Assembly (NCBI GenBank): GCA_019237945.1
Contig: JAFAOG010000400.1
Span: 1 to 32,225, forward strand
Length of the DNA: 32,225 nucleotides
Direction: 5' to 3'
From: Deltaproteobacteria bacterium
GTDB lineage: Bacteria; Myxococcota_A; Polyangia; Haliangiales; Haliangiaceae
Shown here: positions 14,917 to 26,121 of the stretch, piece after piece
Layout of the letters: every line of letters begins with the position of its first letter
How positions within the stretch are numbered: the first letter of the stretch is position 1
Notes under the pieces: model-generated
The model's input: the letters and a program-made list of their open reading frames with translations, nothing else
Databases searched by the model: none
What the model was told of the DNA's origin: nothing
Position numbers and translations under genes: made by a program

Positions 14917-16599
14917 ATGACCGCCCAGTACACGTACGTGATGAAGGACCTGCGCAAGCTCGTGCCGCCCAAGCGCGAGATCTTGAAGGGCATCTGGCTG
15001 TCGTTCTATCCGGGCGCCAAGATTGGCGTGCTCGGCAACAACGGCGCCGGCAAGTCCACGCTGCTCCGCATCATGGCGGGCGAGGACAAAGATTTTCTCG
15101 GAGAGGCGTGGCCCGCGCCCGGCCTCAAGATCGGCTACCTCGCGCAGGAGCCGCACCTCGATCCGAAAAAGACCGTCAAGGAGAACGTGGACGAGGGTGT
15201 CGCCGAGACCCGCAAGCTGCTCCAGCGCTTCGAGGAAGTCTCGATGAAGCTCGGCGAGGAGATGTCGGACGACAAGATGAACAAGCTCCTCGAGGAGCAG
15301 TCTCGTCTCCAGGATCAGATCGAGGCGGTCAATGCGTGGGAGCTCGACCACCAGGTCGACATGGCGATGGACGCGCTGCGCTGCCCGCCGGGCGACGCCG
15401 ACGTCACGAAGATCTCCGGTGGTGAGAAGCGCCGAGTCGCGCTGTGCCGCCTGCTGCTCAGCCAGCCCGACATGCTGCTGCTCGACGAGCCGACGAACCA
15501 CCTCGATGCGGAGAGCGTCGCGTGGCTCGAGAAGACGCTCGAGAACTTCAAGGGCACCGTCGTCGCGATCACGCACGATCGCTACTTCCTCGACAACGTC
15601 GCGAAGTGGATCCTCGAGCTCGATCGCGGCGAGGGCCACCCGTTCGAGGGCAACTACTCCGGCTGGCTCGAGCTCAAGGCGAAGCGCCTCAAGGACGAGG
15701 AGCGCCAGGCCGACGCGCGCAGCAAGATGCTCGCCCGCGAGCTCGAGTGGGTGCGGCTGTCGCCGAAGGCTCGTCAGGCCAAGAGCAAGGCGCGCCTCAA
15801 CCGCTACGAGGAGATGGTCGCGGAGGCGCAGAAGGAGAAGCGCGACGACGCGATCGAGATCGTGATCCCGCCGGGCCCGCGTCTCGGTGGCGAGGTCGTG
15901 TCGTTCGATGGCGTCTACAAGTCGTTCGGCGACCGGCTGCTGATCGAGAACCTGACGTTCAAGCTGCCGCGCGGCGGCATCGTCGGCGTGATCGGCCCCA
16001 ACGGCGCCGGCAAGACGACGCTGTTCCGCATGATCATGGGCATCGAGAAGCCCGACAAGGGCACGATCAAGATCGGCGACACGGTCAAGCTCGGCTACGT
16101 CGATCAGAGCCGCGACGCACTCGACGACAACAAGACGATCTATGACGAGATCAGCGAGGGCATGGACTTCATGCAGGTCGGCGAGCGGTCGATCAACTCG
16201 CGTTCGTACGTCTCGAGCTTCAACTTCAAGGGCCAGGACCAGCAGAAGAAGGTCGGCATCCTCTCCGGTGGTGAGCGCAACCGCGTCCACCTCGCGAAGA
16301 TGATCAAGCGCGCTGGCAACCTGCTGCTGCTCGACGAGCCGTCGAACGACCTCGACGTCGATACGCTGCGCGCGCTCGAGGACGGCCTCGAGAAGTTCCC
16401 CGGCTGCGCGGTCGTCATCAGCCACGATCGCTGGTTCCTCGATCGCATCGCGACGCACATCCTCGCGTTCGAGGGCGACAGCCACGTCGAGTGGTTCGAG
16501 GGCAACTTCGCCGACTACGAGGCGGATCGCCATCGCCGGCTCGGCACCGACGCCGACCAGCCGCACCGCATCAAGTACAAGCCGATCCGCAACGGCTAG
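14917..16599 (+). CDS. ettA: Energy-dependent translational throttle protein, ABC-F ATPase
   Basis: 560 residues, close to the 555 of E. coli EttA. Two ABC domains: the first with Walker A GNNGAGKS (40-47), signature ISGGEKRR and Walker [15 protein letters not shown]; the second with Walker A GPNGAGKT, signature LSGGERNR and [14 protein letters not shown]. The arm region and the linker [22 protein letters not shown] are typical of EttA. The protein binds the ribosomal E site and couples the first steps of elongation to the ATP/ADP ratio. The ATG at 14917 fits the family N-terminus ([11 protein letters not shown]). The last four bases (CTAG) are shared with the stop of the convergent gene. Confidence 0.97.
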   Translation: MTAQYTYVMKDLRKLVPPKREILKGIWLSFYPGAKIGVLGNNGAGKSTLLRIMAGEDKDFLGEAWPAPGLKIGYLAQEPHLDPKKTVKENVDEGVAETRKLLQRFEEVSMKLGEEMSDDKMNKLLEEQSRLQDQIEAVNAWELDHQVDMAMDALRCPPGDADVTKISGGEKRRVALCRLLLSQPDMLLLDEPTNHLDAESVAWLEKTLENFKGTVVAITHDRYFLDNVAKWILELDRGEGHPFEGNYSGWLELKAKRLKDEERQADARSKMLARELEWVRLSPKARQAKSKARLNRYEEMVAEAQKEKRDDAIEIVIPPGPRLGGEVVSFDGVYKSFGDRLLIENLTFKLPRGGIVGVIGPNGAGKTTLFRMIMGIEKPDKGTIKIGDTVKLGYVDQSRDALDDNKTIYDEISEGMDFMQVGERSINSRSYVSSFNFKGQDQQKKVGILSGGERNRVHLAKMIKRAGNLLLLDEPSNDLDVDTLRALEDGLEKFPGCAVVISHDRWFLDRIATHILAFEGDSHVEWFEGNFADYEADRHRRLGTDADQPHRIKYKPIRNG

Positions 16600-17468
16600 C
16601 GGAGGCGCAGGCCGAGCAACGCGAGCTCGTACTCGGGATCGTACGGGATCGCGAGCTGCGAGCCGTGCACCTCGCCGGGGATGAGCGTTCCCGCGGAGAC
16701 CTCGACGACGAGCTCGGTATCGGGTGCGGGCGCGGCGCCCAGCGGGATCATGCCCTGCGCACCGGATCGCTGCAGGCTCGTCAGCGGCACGAGGAGCGGC
16801 TGCGCGGCGAGCTCGTAGATCGGGCCCGCGTCGGTCGCGTAGAAGTTGCGGCCCGGCGGAAGCGCGAGCGGATGCGGGTCGACGAACAGGTCGGCATCGC
16901 CGCGCACGTAGGCGTCGAACCGCTGCCTCGTGTTGAGAAAGCACGCCGTGCCCGTGCCCTCGATGTGATGGCCGGTGCACCCATGCTTCTGCGCCCACGC
17001 GTCGTTGACGTAGAGCGCGTCGTCGGGCGACTCGACGTGATAGCCGATCCTGTCGAGCGCGACCGACAGTCGCAGCGCCTTTGCCTGGTCGTCGCGCAGC
17101 ATCGCGCGCCGCAGCGCCTCGAGCTCCGGCGACTCGTACACGACCTCGAACACGCGCAGCGGCGGGCGATGCAGCGTGAGCCGGAACACGTCGTCGCCGC
17201 TCACGAACAGCGAGTTGCCTCGCACGACCACCGTGCCGCGGGACATGCGCGCCGCGACGAGCTCGCGAGCGTGCTCGAGCTCCGGGCGCGACGGCGTGTG
17301 ATCGAACGTCAATTCGAACTCGATCGGCCCCGGGTCGTGCGCGCCGAACAGATCGACGAGCCACCCGATCCCCGGAACGTCCTCGAGGTAGCTCGCCGAG
17401 CGCGGGACGCGGATCGCGACGAGCAGTGCGATCAGGACGACGCCGATGAACGCGAGCGCGATCTTCAC
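16596..17468 (-). CDS. Membrane-anchored hypothetical protein
   Basis: 290 residues with a GTG start that overlaps the TGA of the hydrolase gene before it (GTGA). One N-terminal membrane segment (about 4-20) is followed by a periplasmic part. The first 100 residues ([28 protein letters not shown], then [20 protein letters not shown]) have an alternating strand-helix pattern that faintly recalls the periplasmic P1 domain of SecD, but the membrane part of SecD is absent. Two Cys (in HGCTGHH and GTACFL) may form a disulfide. No catalytic motif is seen. It is the third gene of a coupled trio with the SpoIIE phosphatase and the EEP hydrolase. Confidence 0.75.
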   Translation of the reverse strand: MKIALAFIGVVLIALLVAIRVPRSASYLEDVPGIGWLVDLFGAHDPGPIEFELTFDHTPSRPELEHARELVAARMSRGTVVVRGNSLFVSGDDVFRLTLHRPPLRVFEVVYESPELEALRRAMLRDDQAKALRLSVALDRIGYHVESPDDALYVNDAWAQKHGCTGHHIEGTGTACFLNTRQRFDAYVRGDADLFVDPHPLALPPGRNFYATDAGPIYELAAQPLLVPLTSLQRSGAQGMIPLGAAPAPDTELVVEVSAGTLIPGEVHGSQLAIPYDPEYELALLGLRLR

Positions 17469-18247
17469 GGGCGCGGCGACGGCGGCTTGTGGTCGTGGTG
17501 CGCGGCGTGATGCGACGTGTGCGCGTGCAGGCGGATCTCGGCGACGAGCGGGCGGTGATCGCTCGCGCGGCGGGCCAGCTCGCTATCGCAGCGCGACAGC
17601 TTCATGAAGTCGACGGCGCCGCGCACGAAGATCGCATCGAGCGCGCGCATCGGGCCCCACGCGGGGAACGTCAGCGGCCGCTTCTCGACGCCGCGGAAGC
17701 CCGCGGGCCGCAGCAGCTCGCCGAGCCGGCCGTAGACGTCGTTGAGGTCGCCGCCGACGACAACCGGCGTCTCGTGGTGCAGTCCCGCGAACGGATGGCT
17801 GTCGAGGAACGTGCGCAGCTGGATCTTGCGCTCGAACCGCGCGAGGCCGAGGTGCATGTTGAAGACGTGGACGGTGCGGTCGATGTCCTCGTGCCGTACG
17901 CGGATCACGCCGTGCAGCGCGCTGCGCTTCTTCTTCCACCGGATCGACAGGTCGAGGTTCGAGGCCTCGATGATCGGATAGCGGCTGATGATCGCGTTGC
18001 CGTAGGTGCCGCCGCCTCGCACGTCGACGTTCGGGAACCACGCCCGGTGCTTCATGCCGAGCAGGTCGCCGAGCACCTCGTGCTGGCAGTCGCGGTTGGA
18101 GCGCGGCACGCCGTTATCGACTTCCTGGAGCAGCAGGACGTCCGCATCCAGCTTGTGGATGACCTCCGCGACGCGGGACGGCTGGTAGCGGCGATCCACG
18201 CCGCCGATGCACTTGTGGATGTTGTAGCTGAGAATGCGCAGCTTCAT
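17465..18247 (-). CDS. Endonuclease/exonuclease/phosphatase (EEP) family hydrolase
   Basis: 260 residues from the ATG at 18247, which overlaps the TGA of the SpoIIE gene (ATGA); an upstream ATG at 18259 is less likely. EEP motifs are in order: SYNIHKC (N9), LLLQEVD (E42), NAIISRYP, the NMHLG motif, GGDLNDVYG, and [10 protein letters not shown] at the end. The family hydrolyses phosphodiester or phosphomonoester bonds of DNA, inositol phosphates or sphingolipids with a divalent metal. No signal peptide is present, so it is cytosolic. The C-terminal tail is His-rich ([14 protein letters not shown]), perhaps metal-binding. Confidence 0.9.
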   Translation of the reverse strand: MKLRILSYNIHKCIGGVDRRYQPSRVAEVIHKLDADVLLLQEVDNGVPRSNRDCQHEVLGDLLGMKHRAWFPNVDVRGGGTYGNAIISRYPIIEASNLDLSIRWKKKRSALHGVIRVRHEDIDRTVHVFNMHLGLARFERKIQLRTFLDSHPFAGLHHETPVVVGGDLNDVYGRLGELLRPAGFRGVEKRPLTFPAWGPMRALDAIFVRGAVDFMKLSRCDSELARRASDHRPLVAEIRLHAHTSHHAAHHDHKPPSPRP

Positions 18248-20382
18248 GATGGAGCCCATTGCGCGACGACGAGAGTCTCGTCATCGCCACGGGGACGACT
18301 TCCACGGTGAGCCGCGACTGCCGCATGGATCACCGTATGGACAGCAGGTGCCGTGAGCTGGTTGCGATCGAGCTTGCGCAGCATCCGCTGCAGTCGGCGG
18401 TCTCCGTAGGCCTCGCCAGCCGGATCCTTCGCCTCGATCACACCATCTGTATACCAAACGACGAGATCGCCCGCTCGCAGCTGCTTCTGCTGGACCTTCG
18501 GAGCCGGCGCCGATCCTCCGCCGAGCGGATTGCCGCGCCCGACGAGCGCATGCAGCTCGATCGCGGGCTCGCTGGTTTCCCCAGCGCGGCACACGTAGGG
18601 ACTCGTATGACCGCACGACACGAAGCGCACCTCGCTCGCATCCGGATCGAGGATCGCCGCGAAGCACGTCATCGACAGCTGCCCGCCGCCGACGCGCCGC
18701 ACCGCCGCATCGAGCATCGTCACCAGCTGCGTGAGATCGAGCGCGCTCCCGTGCCGGCGCACCGCGACGTCACACGCGGCAGCAGCGGCGGCGGTCACGG
18801 TGGCCGATGCGACGCCGTGGCCGGTGACATCACCGATCGCGACGAGCACGCGCTTGTCGCCGAGCGAGTAGACGCCCCAGAAGTCGCCCGCACACCGCGT
18901 CGCGGGGAGCCACGAGCCGACGATCGTCAGGTCGCCGTAGACGTGCGGCCCCGGCTTCGGCAGCAGCTGCTGCTGGACGACGGCCGCGAGCTCGACCTCG
19001 CGTGCGAGCGCCGCCCGCTGCTCCGCGCGATGCGCCATGCGCGCGTGCACGAGCGCCTCGCCGAGCCGCACCGCGGTCTGCTCGAGGAACGCGAGGCTTC
19101 GGCCGCGCACGGGATGGGTTGCCGGCACGATGATCAGCGCGAGCAGCTCGTCGTGCGCGGTGGCCGGGATCAGCGTGCGTCCGCGCTTGGCGAGCAGGCC
19201 GCGGAGTGGCTCGCGCAGATCGTCGGGGATGCCGGGATGCTCGGGCCACAGCGCGCCGCGTTGCTCGCCGAGCCATGCACCGAGCAGCGGGTCGGGGGCC
19301 GCCTCGTCGGGCAGGCGCACGCCGGCGGCGTCGGTCCAGCCGTAGTCCTCGGCCTGCGCGATCAGCACGTCGATCTTCACGCCGAGGCCGAGCTCGACGA
19401 TATCGATCGCGAGCCGCGCGACATCGGGCTCGCTCGTCAGCGCACGCGCGCGCACGACCAGCTGATCGAGCAGCCGCTCGAGCGGACCTTCGCCGCCGCG
19501 CGCACCGCGGTTGATCAGGCCGACCGTCGCGATCGTCGTGCGCACGCCGAGGTAGCTCAGCGACAGCGCGATGCCCATGCCCCACCACGTCACGTGGCCG
19601 AGCACGCCGAGCATCAGCCAGCCGAACAGCACGGCGACCGTGAAGTGCAGCACGAGCTGCGGAGCAGTCGTGTCGATCGCGCGGACGCGCAGCAGGTCCT
19701 CGACGACGAGCGCGCGCGCGACGAGCACGCTGCCGACGCCCGACAAGAACCAGCCGAGCGGGAACCACCCGATCCCGTAGGCGAGCGCGACGTCGGTCAG
19801 CCCCGCGTACGTCACGTAGTTCGCGGCGAGCACGAACCGCAGCTGGCGGCGCTCCTCGCCGGGCTGCTCGCGGAACGCGGCGATCGTCATCAGCGCGAAC
19901 GTCGGGCCCGAGATCAGCAGCGTCGAGGCCAGGCTCGCCCACACGAGCGATCCCGCCTTCGCGTACCAGAACCCCGGCGGTAGCCAGTGCACGTCGTCGA
20001 CGAGGACGTCCGTGGTCAAGCCCAGGATCGCCCAGGCGCTCGCGACTACGACACCTGCCCACACGAACACCCTCCACGGCCCGCGCTTGCCGAGCATCGT
20101 GAGCTGAAAGCCAGCCCCCGCCGCCGCCGCGAGCGGGATGAACGAGCCAGCGGCGCGAAATGCCGTGAGGGCCGCGGCCGGCGACCGCAGCGACGGCGAT
20201 AAGGCCATCGTGAGGGAGTAGGGCATCAGCGCGACAAAATGCGCGAGCATCCACGCGCGCAGCTTCGGCTCGCCTCGCATGACCAGCGCGTACGCGATCA
20301 CGATCAGCATCGCGGCCGGCGCGAACGCAAACGGCAACGACAGGAGGTGCGGCTCGTAGCTCGCGCTCGACCACAGCTCCAT
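18244..20382 (-). CDS. Membrane PP2C phosphatase, SpoIIE/RsbU type
   Basis: About 712 residues from the ATG at 20382. The N-terminal 300 residues hold roughly seven to eight membrane segments. Residues about 320-465 look like a GAF-type sensor ([37 protein letters not shown]), and a linker helix ends in [11 protein letters not shown]. The C-terminal 220 residues are the SpoIIE PP2C domain, with metal-binding [11 protein letters not shown] and IGDVTGHG, then [11 protein letters not shown] and [13 protein letters not shown]. Such enzymes dephosphorylate anti-anti-sigma proteins; no STAS or anti-sigma gene is next to it. It leads a trio with the EEP hydrolase and the membrane-anchored unknown, joined by ATGA and GTGA overlaps. 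An AAGGAGG lies directly against the ATG, closer than is usual. Confidence 0.9.
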   Translation of the reverse strand: MELWSSASYEPHLLSLPFAFAPAAMLIVIAYALVMRGEPKLRAWMLAHFVALMPYSLTMALSPSLRSPAAALTAFRAAGSFIPLAAAAGAGFQLTMLGKRGPWRVFVWAGVVVASAWAILGLTTDVLVDDVHWLPPGFWYAKAGSLVWASLASTLLISGPTFALMTIAAFREQPGEERRQLRFVLAANYVTYAGLTDVALAYGIGWFPLGWFLSGVGSVLVARALVVEDLLRVRAIDTTAPQLVLHFTVAVLFGWLMLGVLGHVTWWGMGIALSLSYLGVRTTIATVGLINRGARGGEGPLERLLDQLVVRARALTSEPDVARLAIDIVELGLGVKIDVLIAQAEDYGWTDAAGVRLPDEAAPDPLLGAWLGEQRGALWPEHPGIPDDLREPLRGLLAKRGRTLIPATAHDELLALIIVPATHPVRGRSLAFLEQTAVRLGEALVHARMAHRAEQRAALAREVELAAVVQQQLLPKPGPHVYGDLTIVGSWLPATRCAGDFWGVYSLGDKRVLVAIGDVTGHGVASATVTAAAAAACDVAVRRHGSALDLTQLVTMLDAAVRRVGGGQLSMTCFAAILDPDASEVRFVSCGHTSPYVCRAGETSEPAIELHALVGRGNPLGGGSAPAPKVQQKQLRAGDLVVWYTDGVIEAKDPAGEAYGDRRLQRMLRKLDRNQLTAPAVHTVIHAAVAAHRGSRPRGDDETLVVAQWAPS

Positions 20383-20405
20383 CCTCCTTGGTGTACCATT
20401 GGAGG

Positions 20406-21985
<1,580 letters not shown>

Positions 21986-21989
<4 letters not shown>

Positions 21990-22735
21990 GCGGTCTCGAG
22001 GCGCTCGGGGCGTTGCGGCAGCAGCGCGACCGCGAGCACGATGAACAGCGCGAGCGCGCCCGACGCGGCGTAGCGGCTCAGCGCGAGCCCGCCGTGCGAG
22101 GTCGGCTTGTCGAGGAAGTCGCCGACGACGGCGCCGAGCGGGCGCGTCAGCACGAATGCGGCCCAGAACAGCGCCGTGCGCGAGATGCGGGTCCACAGGT
22201 ACGCGGCGCCGACGAGCGCGAGCGCGCCGGCGAACACGAGGGCGCTGCCGCCGTAGCCAAGCGAGAGGCCGTCCGCGAACCAGTCGCCGAGCGCGGTGCC
22301 CAGCGTCTGCGAGAACACGATCGTCGCCCAGTAGAAGATCTCGGCGCGACGCGAATCGATCGAGGCGAGCGAGACCGAGCCGCACGTGCGCTTCCACAGC
22401 GCGATCGTCGCGAGCAGCGCGGTCAGCAGCAACGCGGAGCCGCCGAGGTAGCCGATGCCGAGCGAGCGGTCGGCGAAGTCGGCGAGCGTGGTCCCGACCG
22501 TGGTCGTCGCGACGATCACGAACCAGAACAGCGGCGCGTGGAACCTCGTCGCCTTGATCTGGGCGGAGACGGCGACGATGAAGATCGCGGCGAAGATCGC
22601 CGTGCCGACGAGATAGCCGAGGTTCAAGGACATCGTCACCGCGTCGCCCGCCGTCTCGCCGAGCGTCGTCGCTGCGATCTTGATGATCCAGAACGCCAGC
22701 GTTGCCTGCGCCACCTTGCCGAATTGGGTCTCCAT
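21986..22735 (-). CDS. COG4705-like integral membrane protein
   Basis: 249 residues, with about eight membrane segments in four repeated hairpins. Each repeat has a G-x-x-x-x-D type motif after a small-residue helix: [37 protein letters not shown] and [14 protein letters not shown]. This fourfold pattern and the final LDKP are typical of uncharacterised membrane proteins of the COG4705 group. The buried acidic residues suggest ion movement or binding, but this is inference. The stop shares CTAG with the kinase gene. Confidence 0.85.
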
Positions 22736-23023
22736 GCCTCAGGGGTAGCGCTGCGTTCGGCGAGGTGCCCCTCGCGTTCATGCTTCGACACGCGCACATC
22801 AGCGACTTTCTGCTGACAGCCAAAGCGCTGCAGATTGTCCCGTTCACAGTATGGCGTGGTCTTCCGTGCACCTACACGGCGTGCGCGGGTTTCGCGCGAT
22901 TGGCGCGACGGCGCGATCGTGAACTGCTCGTGAATTCACAACTCGTGCAACGGCGCCGCCGAACATGTGAGTGGACCTGCGCGATCAGCTGCGTACGCTG
23001 CGTCTCGTCTTCGAGGGGAGATC
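22736..23023. other. Intergenic stretch upstream of the metallophosphoesterase operon
   Basis: 288 bases without a convincing gene, between two divergent genes. It is less GC-rich than the flanks and probably carries both promoters. A perfect 10-bp palindrome GTGAATTCAC (22930-22939) lies in a region with the repeated words CTCGTG. No clear sigma70 or sigma54 hexamer pair can be picked with confidence. A good ribosome-binding site (GAGGGGAG) closes it, seven bases before the ATG at 23024. Confidence 0.4.
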
Positions 23024-24559
23024 ATGCGCAACGTTGTTCCGCTCGCGTTCCTCTTCTTCTTCGCCGCCTGCGATGTGTCGGTTCCCGGCTGGGGCTCGTC
23101 GCCACCGCTGGCGAGCTCCGACGACTGCCGCACCTGCACGAACCCGGACTCCGAGGAGTGTGCACAGTGCCTCGGCAGCTCGACACCCGCGCCACCCGAC
23201 CAGGGTCTCGCACCCGACGTCGCCGATCAGCTGACGCTGACCGAGTCGCAGCTGAGCTTCGCGATCGTCGGCGATACGCGCCCGGCCGTCATCGATGACA
23301 CCAGCGCGTATCCGACCGCGGTCGTCACGCAGATCTATCAGGACCTCCAGGCCGAGAACCCGCGGCCCGGCTTCGCGATCGGCACCGGCGATTACCAGTT
23401 CTCGAAGGTCGGCGGTGCGCAGACCGCCCCGCAACTCGACAAGTACCTCCAGGCGCGCTCCGCGTTCACCAATCCCGAGTTCCCGGCGATGGGCAACCAC
23501 GAGTGCACCGGCGCGACCAAGTCGAACTGCGGGGCCGGCACGACGAACGGCAACACGTCGATCTACACGACGTTCATGTCGAAGGTGCTCGCGCCCATGG
23601 GCGTGCACAACCCGTACTACTCGGTGCTGGTGACGGCCGCCGACAACTCGTGGACGGCGAAGGTCGTGTTCATCGCCGCGAACGCGTGGACGTCGACGCA
23701 GGCGACGTGGCTCGACACCGTGCTCGCGAAGCCGACGACGTACACGTTCATCGTCCGCCACGAGAGCTCGAAGGCGACGACCGGCCCCGGCGTGACGCCG
23801 AGCGCTCAGATCATCGCGCAGCATCCCTACACGATGCTGATCGTCGGTCACGATCACACGTACAAGCGCATGAGCCAGCGCGAGGTGATGGTCGGCAATG
23901 GCGGCGCGCCGCTGACGACCGGGTCGGTCTACGGGTACGGCGTCGTGCGGCAGCGGACGGACGGCGCCGTGCAGTTCACGATCTACAACTACAAGACGCA
24001 CGCCGTGCTCGACACGTTCGCGGTCAACCCCGATGGCTCCGCGGCGAACGGCACGCCTCCTCCGCCGCCGCAGTCGACGTTCACGCTGGCCGCGAGCCCC
24101 GCGTCCGTCACGTCGAACGGTGCGACCGCGACCTCGTCGATCGCGCTGACCGCGCTGACGGGCTTCTCGGGCACGGCGACGCTCGCCGCCTCGGGGCTGC
24201 CGTCGGGCGCAATGGCGAGCTTCGCGAGCTCGCACCTCGGCAGCGGTCAGTCGACCACGCTCTCGCTCTCGCCGGGCGTCGCGACGGCAGGCACGTACAG
24301 CGTGCTTGTCAGCGGCACCGACGGTTCGGAGACCGAGAGTACGACGGTCAACTGGACGATCGGCGGCGGCGGAGGAGGCGGCGGTGGCGGCGGCGGCTCG
24401 TGCAGCCACGCGCTGTGCACGACCGGCACGAAGCTGACGTCGAGCTGCGACGCGTGCGCGACGCAGATCTGCACGAAGGACTCGTGGTGCTGCACGCACA
24501 GCTGGGACTCGGCATGCGTCGCCGAGGTCAGCACGATCTGCGGGGAGTCGTGCCCGTGA
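23024..24559 (+). CDS. Metallophosphoesterase lipoprotein with Ig-like domain and Cys-rich C-terminus
   Basis: 511 residues from the ATG at 23024, chosen for its GGGGAG ribosome-binding site and lipoprotein signal (FAAC, C16). A Cys-rich spacer (CRTCTNPDSEECAQC) follows. The calcineurin-like metallophosphoesterase domain is at about 78-345: VGDTRP (D84), GTGDY (D123), GNHE (N158, H159) and VGHDHTY. Then come an Ig-like beta domain (about 350-445), a run of about 12 Gly, and a 52-residue end with ten Cys and a WCC...WDSACV pattern, a module I associate with myxobacterial surface proteins. It acts outside the cell or in the periplasm on phosphoesters. A paralogue lies at 25071-26000, and the next gene starts inside its stop. 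Confidence 0.9.
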   Translation: MRNVVPLAFLFFFAACDVSVPGWGSSPPLASSDDCRTCTNPDSEECAQCLGSSTPAPPDQGLAPDVADQLTLTESQLSFAIVGDTRPAVIDDTSAYPTAVVTQIYQDLQAENPRPGFAIGTGDYQFSKVGGAQTAPQLDKYLQARSAFTNPEFPAMGNHECTGATKSNCGAGTTNGNTSIYTTFMSKVLAPMGVHNPYYSVLVTAADNSWTAKVVFIAANAWTSTQATWLDTVLAKPTTYTFIVRHESSKATTGPGVTPSAQIIAQHPYTMLIVGHDHTYKRMSQREVMVGNGGAPLTTGSVYGYGVVRQRTDGAVQFTIYNYKTHAVLDTFAVNPDGSAANGTPPPPPQSTFTLAASPASVTSNGATATSSIALTALTGFSGTATLAASGLPSGAMASFASSHLGSGQSTTLSLSPGVATAGTYSVLVSGTDGSETESTTVNWTIGGGGGGGGGGGGSCSHALCTTGTKLTSSCDACATQICTKDSWCCTHSWDSACVAEVSTICGESCP

Positions 24560-25074
24560 GCGCCGCCGCCACGGCGCTCCTGCTCGCGAAGCTCGTGATC
24601 CCGCAGGTCGCGGCGCCGATCCAGATCGACGGCGAGCTCGACGAGATCGCGTGGACGGCGCCCGCGCGAACAGGGCAGTTCGTCGATGCGAGTGGCCAGC
24701 TGGCGTCGCCGTACTCCGATGCGCGCCTGTTGCGTGACAACCAGTTTCTCTACGTCGCGTTCTACGCGGCCGACGAGGACGTGCGGTCGACCGATGCGTT
24801 CACGGTGACGTTCACCGGGTCGCGCACCGTGACGATGCGGTTCGCGGCGAGCGGCAAGTCACCGAACGGGATCCGCGTCGCGCGCGATGTCGACGGCAGC
24901 GTCGATGCCCCCACCGACGACGACGAGGAGTGGCTGCTCGAAACAGCGATTCCACTGGCGTCGATCCCGTTCACGAGCGATGGCGAGGTCACGGCGACGA
25001 TCTCGCGGTGCGACGTCACCAAGGACCGCGTGCGCCGCTGCGGCTCGTGGCGAGGCACGCTGGTCAAACGTTAG
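24556..25074 (+). CDS. CBM9-like (DOMON-type) carbohydrate-binding domain protein
   Basis: 172 residues with a GTG at 24556 that overlaps the TGA of the phosphoesterase gene (GTGA). The pattern IQIDGELDEIAWTAP, then SDARLLRDNQFLYVAFYAADED, and a final EWLLETAIPLASIPF is that of CBM9-like domains that bind sugars or haem. The N-terminus (ATALLLAKLVIPQVAAP) is weakly hydrophobic and may be a signal. It may be a secreted partner of the phosphoesterase, but the pairing is known only from the coupling. The stop shares the four bases TTAG with the convergent gene. Confidence 0.78.
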   Translation: MSAAATALLLAKLVIPQVAAPIQIDGELDEIAWTAPARTGQFVDASGQLASPYSDARLLRDNQFLYVAFYAADEDVRSTDAFTVTFTGSRTVTMRFAASGKSPNGIRVARDVDGSVDAPTDDDEEWLLETAIPLASIPFTSDGEVTATISRCDVTKDRVRRCGSWRGTLVKR

Positions 25075-26000
25075 GCGCCGGCGCCGGCCGCGGTGATCGT
25101 GAACGTGTCGAGCGTCGCGCCGGTCATGTAGTCCTTCGCGACAACGAGGAGCGTGCCGTTCGCGTTCCGCGACACGATGACGTAGCCGTAATTCATGCCG
25201 CTCGTCAGCGGTGCGCCGCCGTTGCCGACGACGACCTCCTTGCTGCTCGCGTAGTGCGCGTACGTGTGCGTGTGCCCCACGATCTTCAGCGTCAGCGGAT
25301 GCGCGGCAATGATCGACGAGCTCGCCGAGCACGGCGTCTGCGACAGCGCGGAGTCGCCCTCGTGGCGCACGACGAACGTGTAGGTCGTCGGATCGGAGAG
25401 CGCGGTCGTCAGCCAGCTCGCCTGCGTCGTGTTCCACGCATTGCACGCGACGAACACGAACTTGGCGGTCCAGCTCCCGTCCTGCGCGGTGAACTTCTCG
25501 GTGTAGTACGGCTGGGTCTGGCCGATCGGATGCAGCATCGTCGTCACGAAGTCGGTCATGTTCTTCGTGATGCCATCGCGCGCGCCCGTGCCGCAGTTCG
25601 AGTCGGTCGCGCCGGTGCACTCGTGGTTGCCCATCGCCGGGTATTGCAGCCCCGTGTACGCCGCGCGCGCGGTCATGTACTTGCCGAGCTGCACCTGCTG
25701 CTCCGAGCCGTTCGGGCTCGCGAACATGTAGTCGCCGGTCGAGATCGCGAACGTCGGGTGCGGCGACTCCGCCTCGATGTCCTGCCAGATCTTCGTGATG
25801 ATCGCGGTCGGATAGGCCGTCGTGTCGTCGATGTTCGCGGGGCGCGTGTCGCCGACGACCGCGAATCGCAGCTCGCTGATCGGTCCGCCGCCGGCGTCGG
25901 GCAGCATCGATCCGTCGCCGCTGGCGGGCGCGTCCTCCGGACCGCCACCGTGCGACGAGGAGCACGCAACGAGGAAGAACGCCACAGCGAGACTGCGCAT
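25071..26000 (-). CDS. Metallophosphoesterase lipoprotein, paralogue
   Basis: 309 residues from the ATG at 26000; the frame upstream is not used. Lipoprotein signal FLVAC (C13), then a Gly/Ser/Pro-rich linker. The metallophosphoesterase domain has VGDTRP (D51), STGDYMF (D90), GNHECTG (N125, H126) and VGHTHTY; the second-site residue is Thr where the upstream paralogue has Asp (VGHDHTY). The shared words VGDTRPA, GNHECTGAT, NAW, RHE and VGNGGAPLT show that the two genes come from one duplication. This copy lacks the Ig-like and Cys-rich domains. It lies head to head with the OB-fold lipoprotein gene. Confidence 0.9.
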   Translation of the reverse strand: MRSLAVAFFLVACSSSHGGGPEDAPASGDGSMLPDAGGGPISELRFAVVGDTRPANIDDTTAYPTAIITKIWQDIEAESPHPTFAISTGDYMFASPNGSEQQVQLGKYMTARAAYTGLQYPAMGNHECTGATDSNCGTGARDGITKNMTDFVTTMLHPIGQTQPYYTEKFTAQDGSWTAKFVFVACNAWNTTQASWLTTALSDPTTYTFVVRHEGDSALSQTPCSASSSIIAAHPLTLKIVGHTHTYAHYASSKEVVVGNGGAPLTSGMNYGYVIVSRNANGTLLVVAKDYMTGATLDTFTITAAGAGA

Positions 26001-26121
26001 GGGCCGCACGCTACGCGGCCGATCGCTTTGATCAACAACAATTCGTCGAAGATGAACGCTTCTTAATGGTCGCGAAAGGGCGGCGCGTGTTACCGCGCGG
26101 GTGCTTTTCAGGGAGGCAGTC

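Noticed and set aside
14869..17364. Upstream extension of the minus-strand unknown gene to a 1077-residue protein
   Set aside because: It would be antisense to the whole of ettA and has shadow-like composition (Leu, Asp, Val, Arg repeats). The ATG at 14868 is a natural start.
24361..24397. Tandem DNA repeat of GGC/GGA units
   Set aside because: It encodes the poly-Gly linker between two domains in frame; no sign of a functional DNA repeat.
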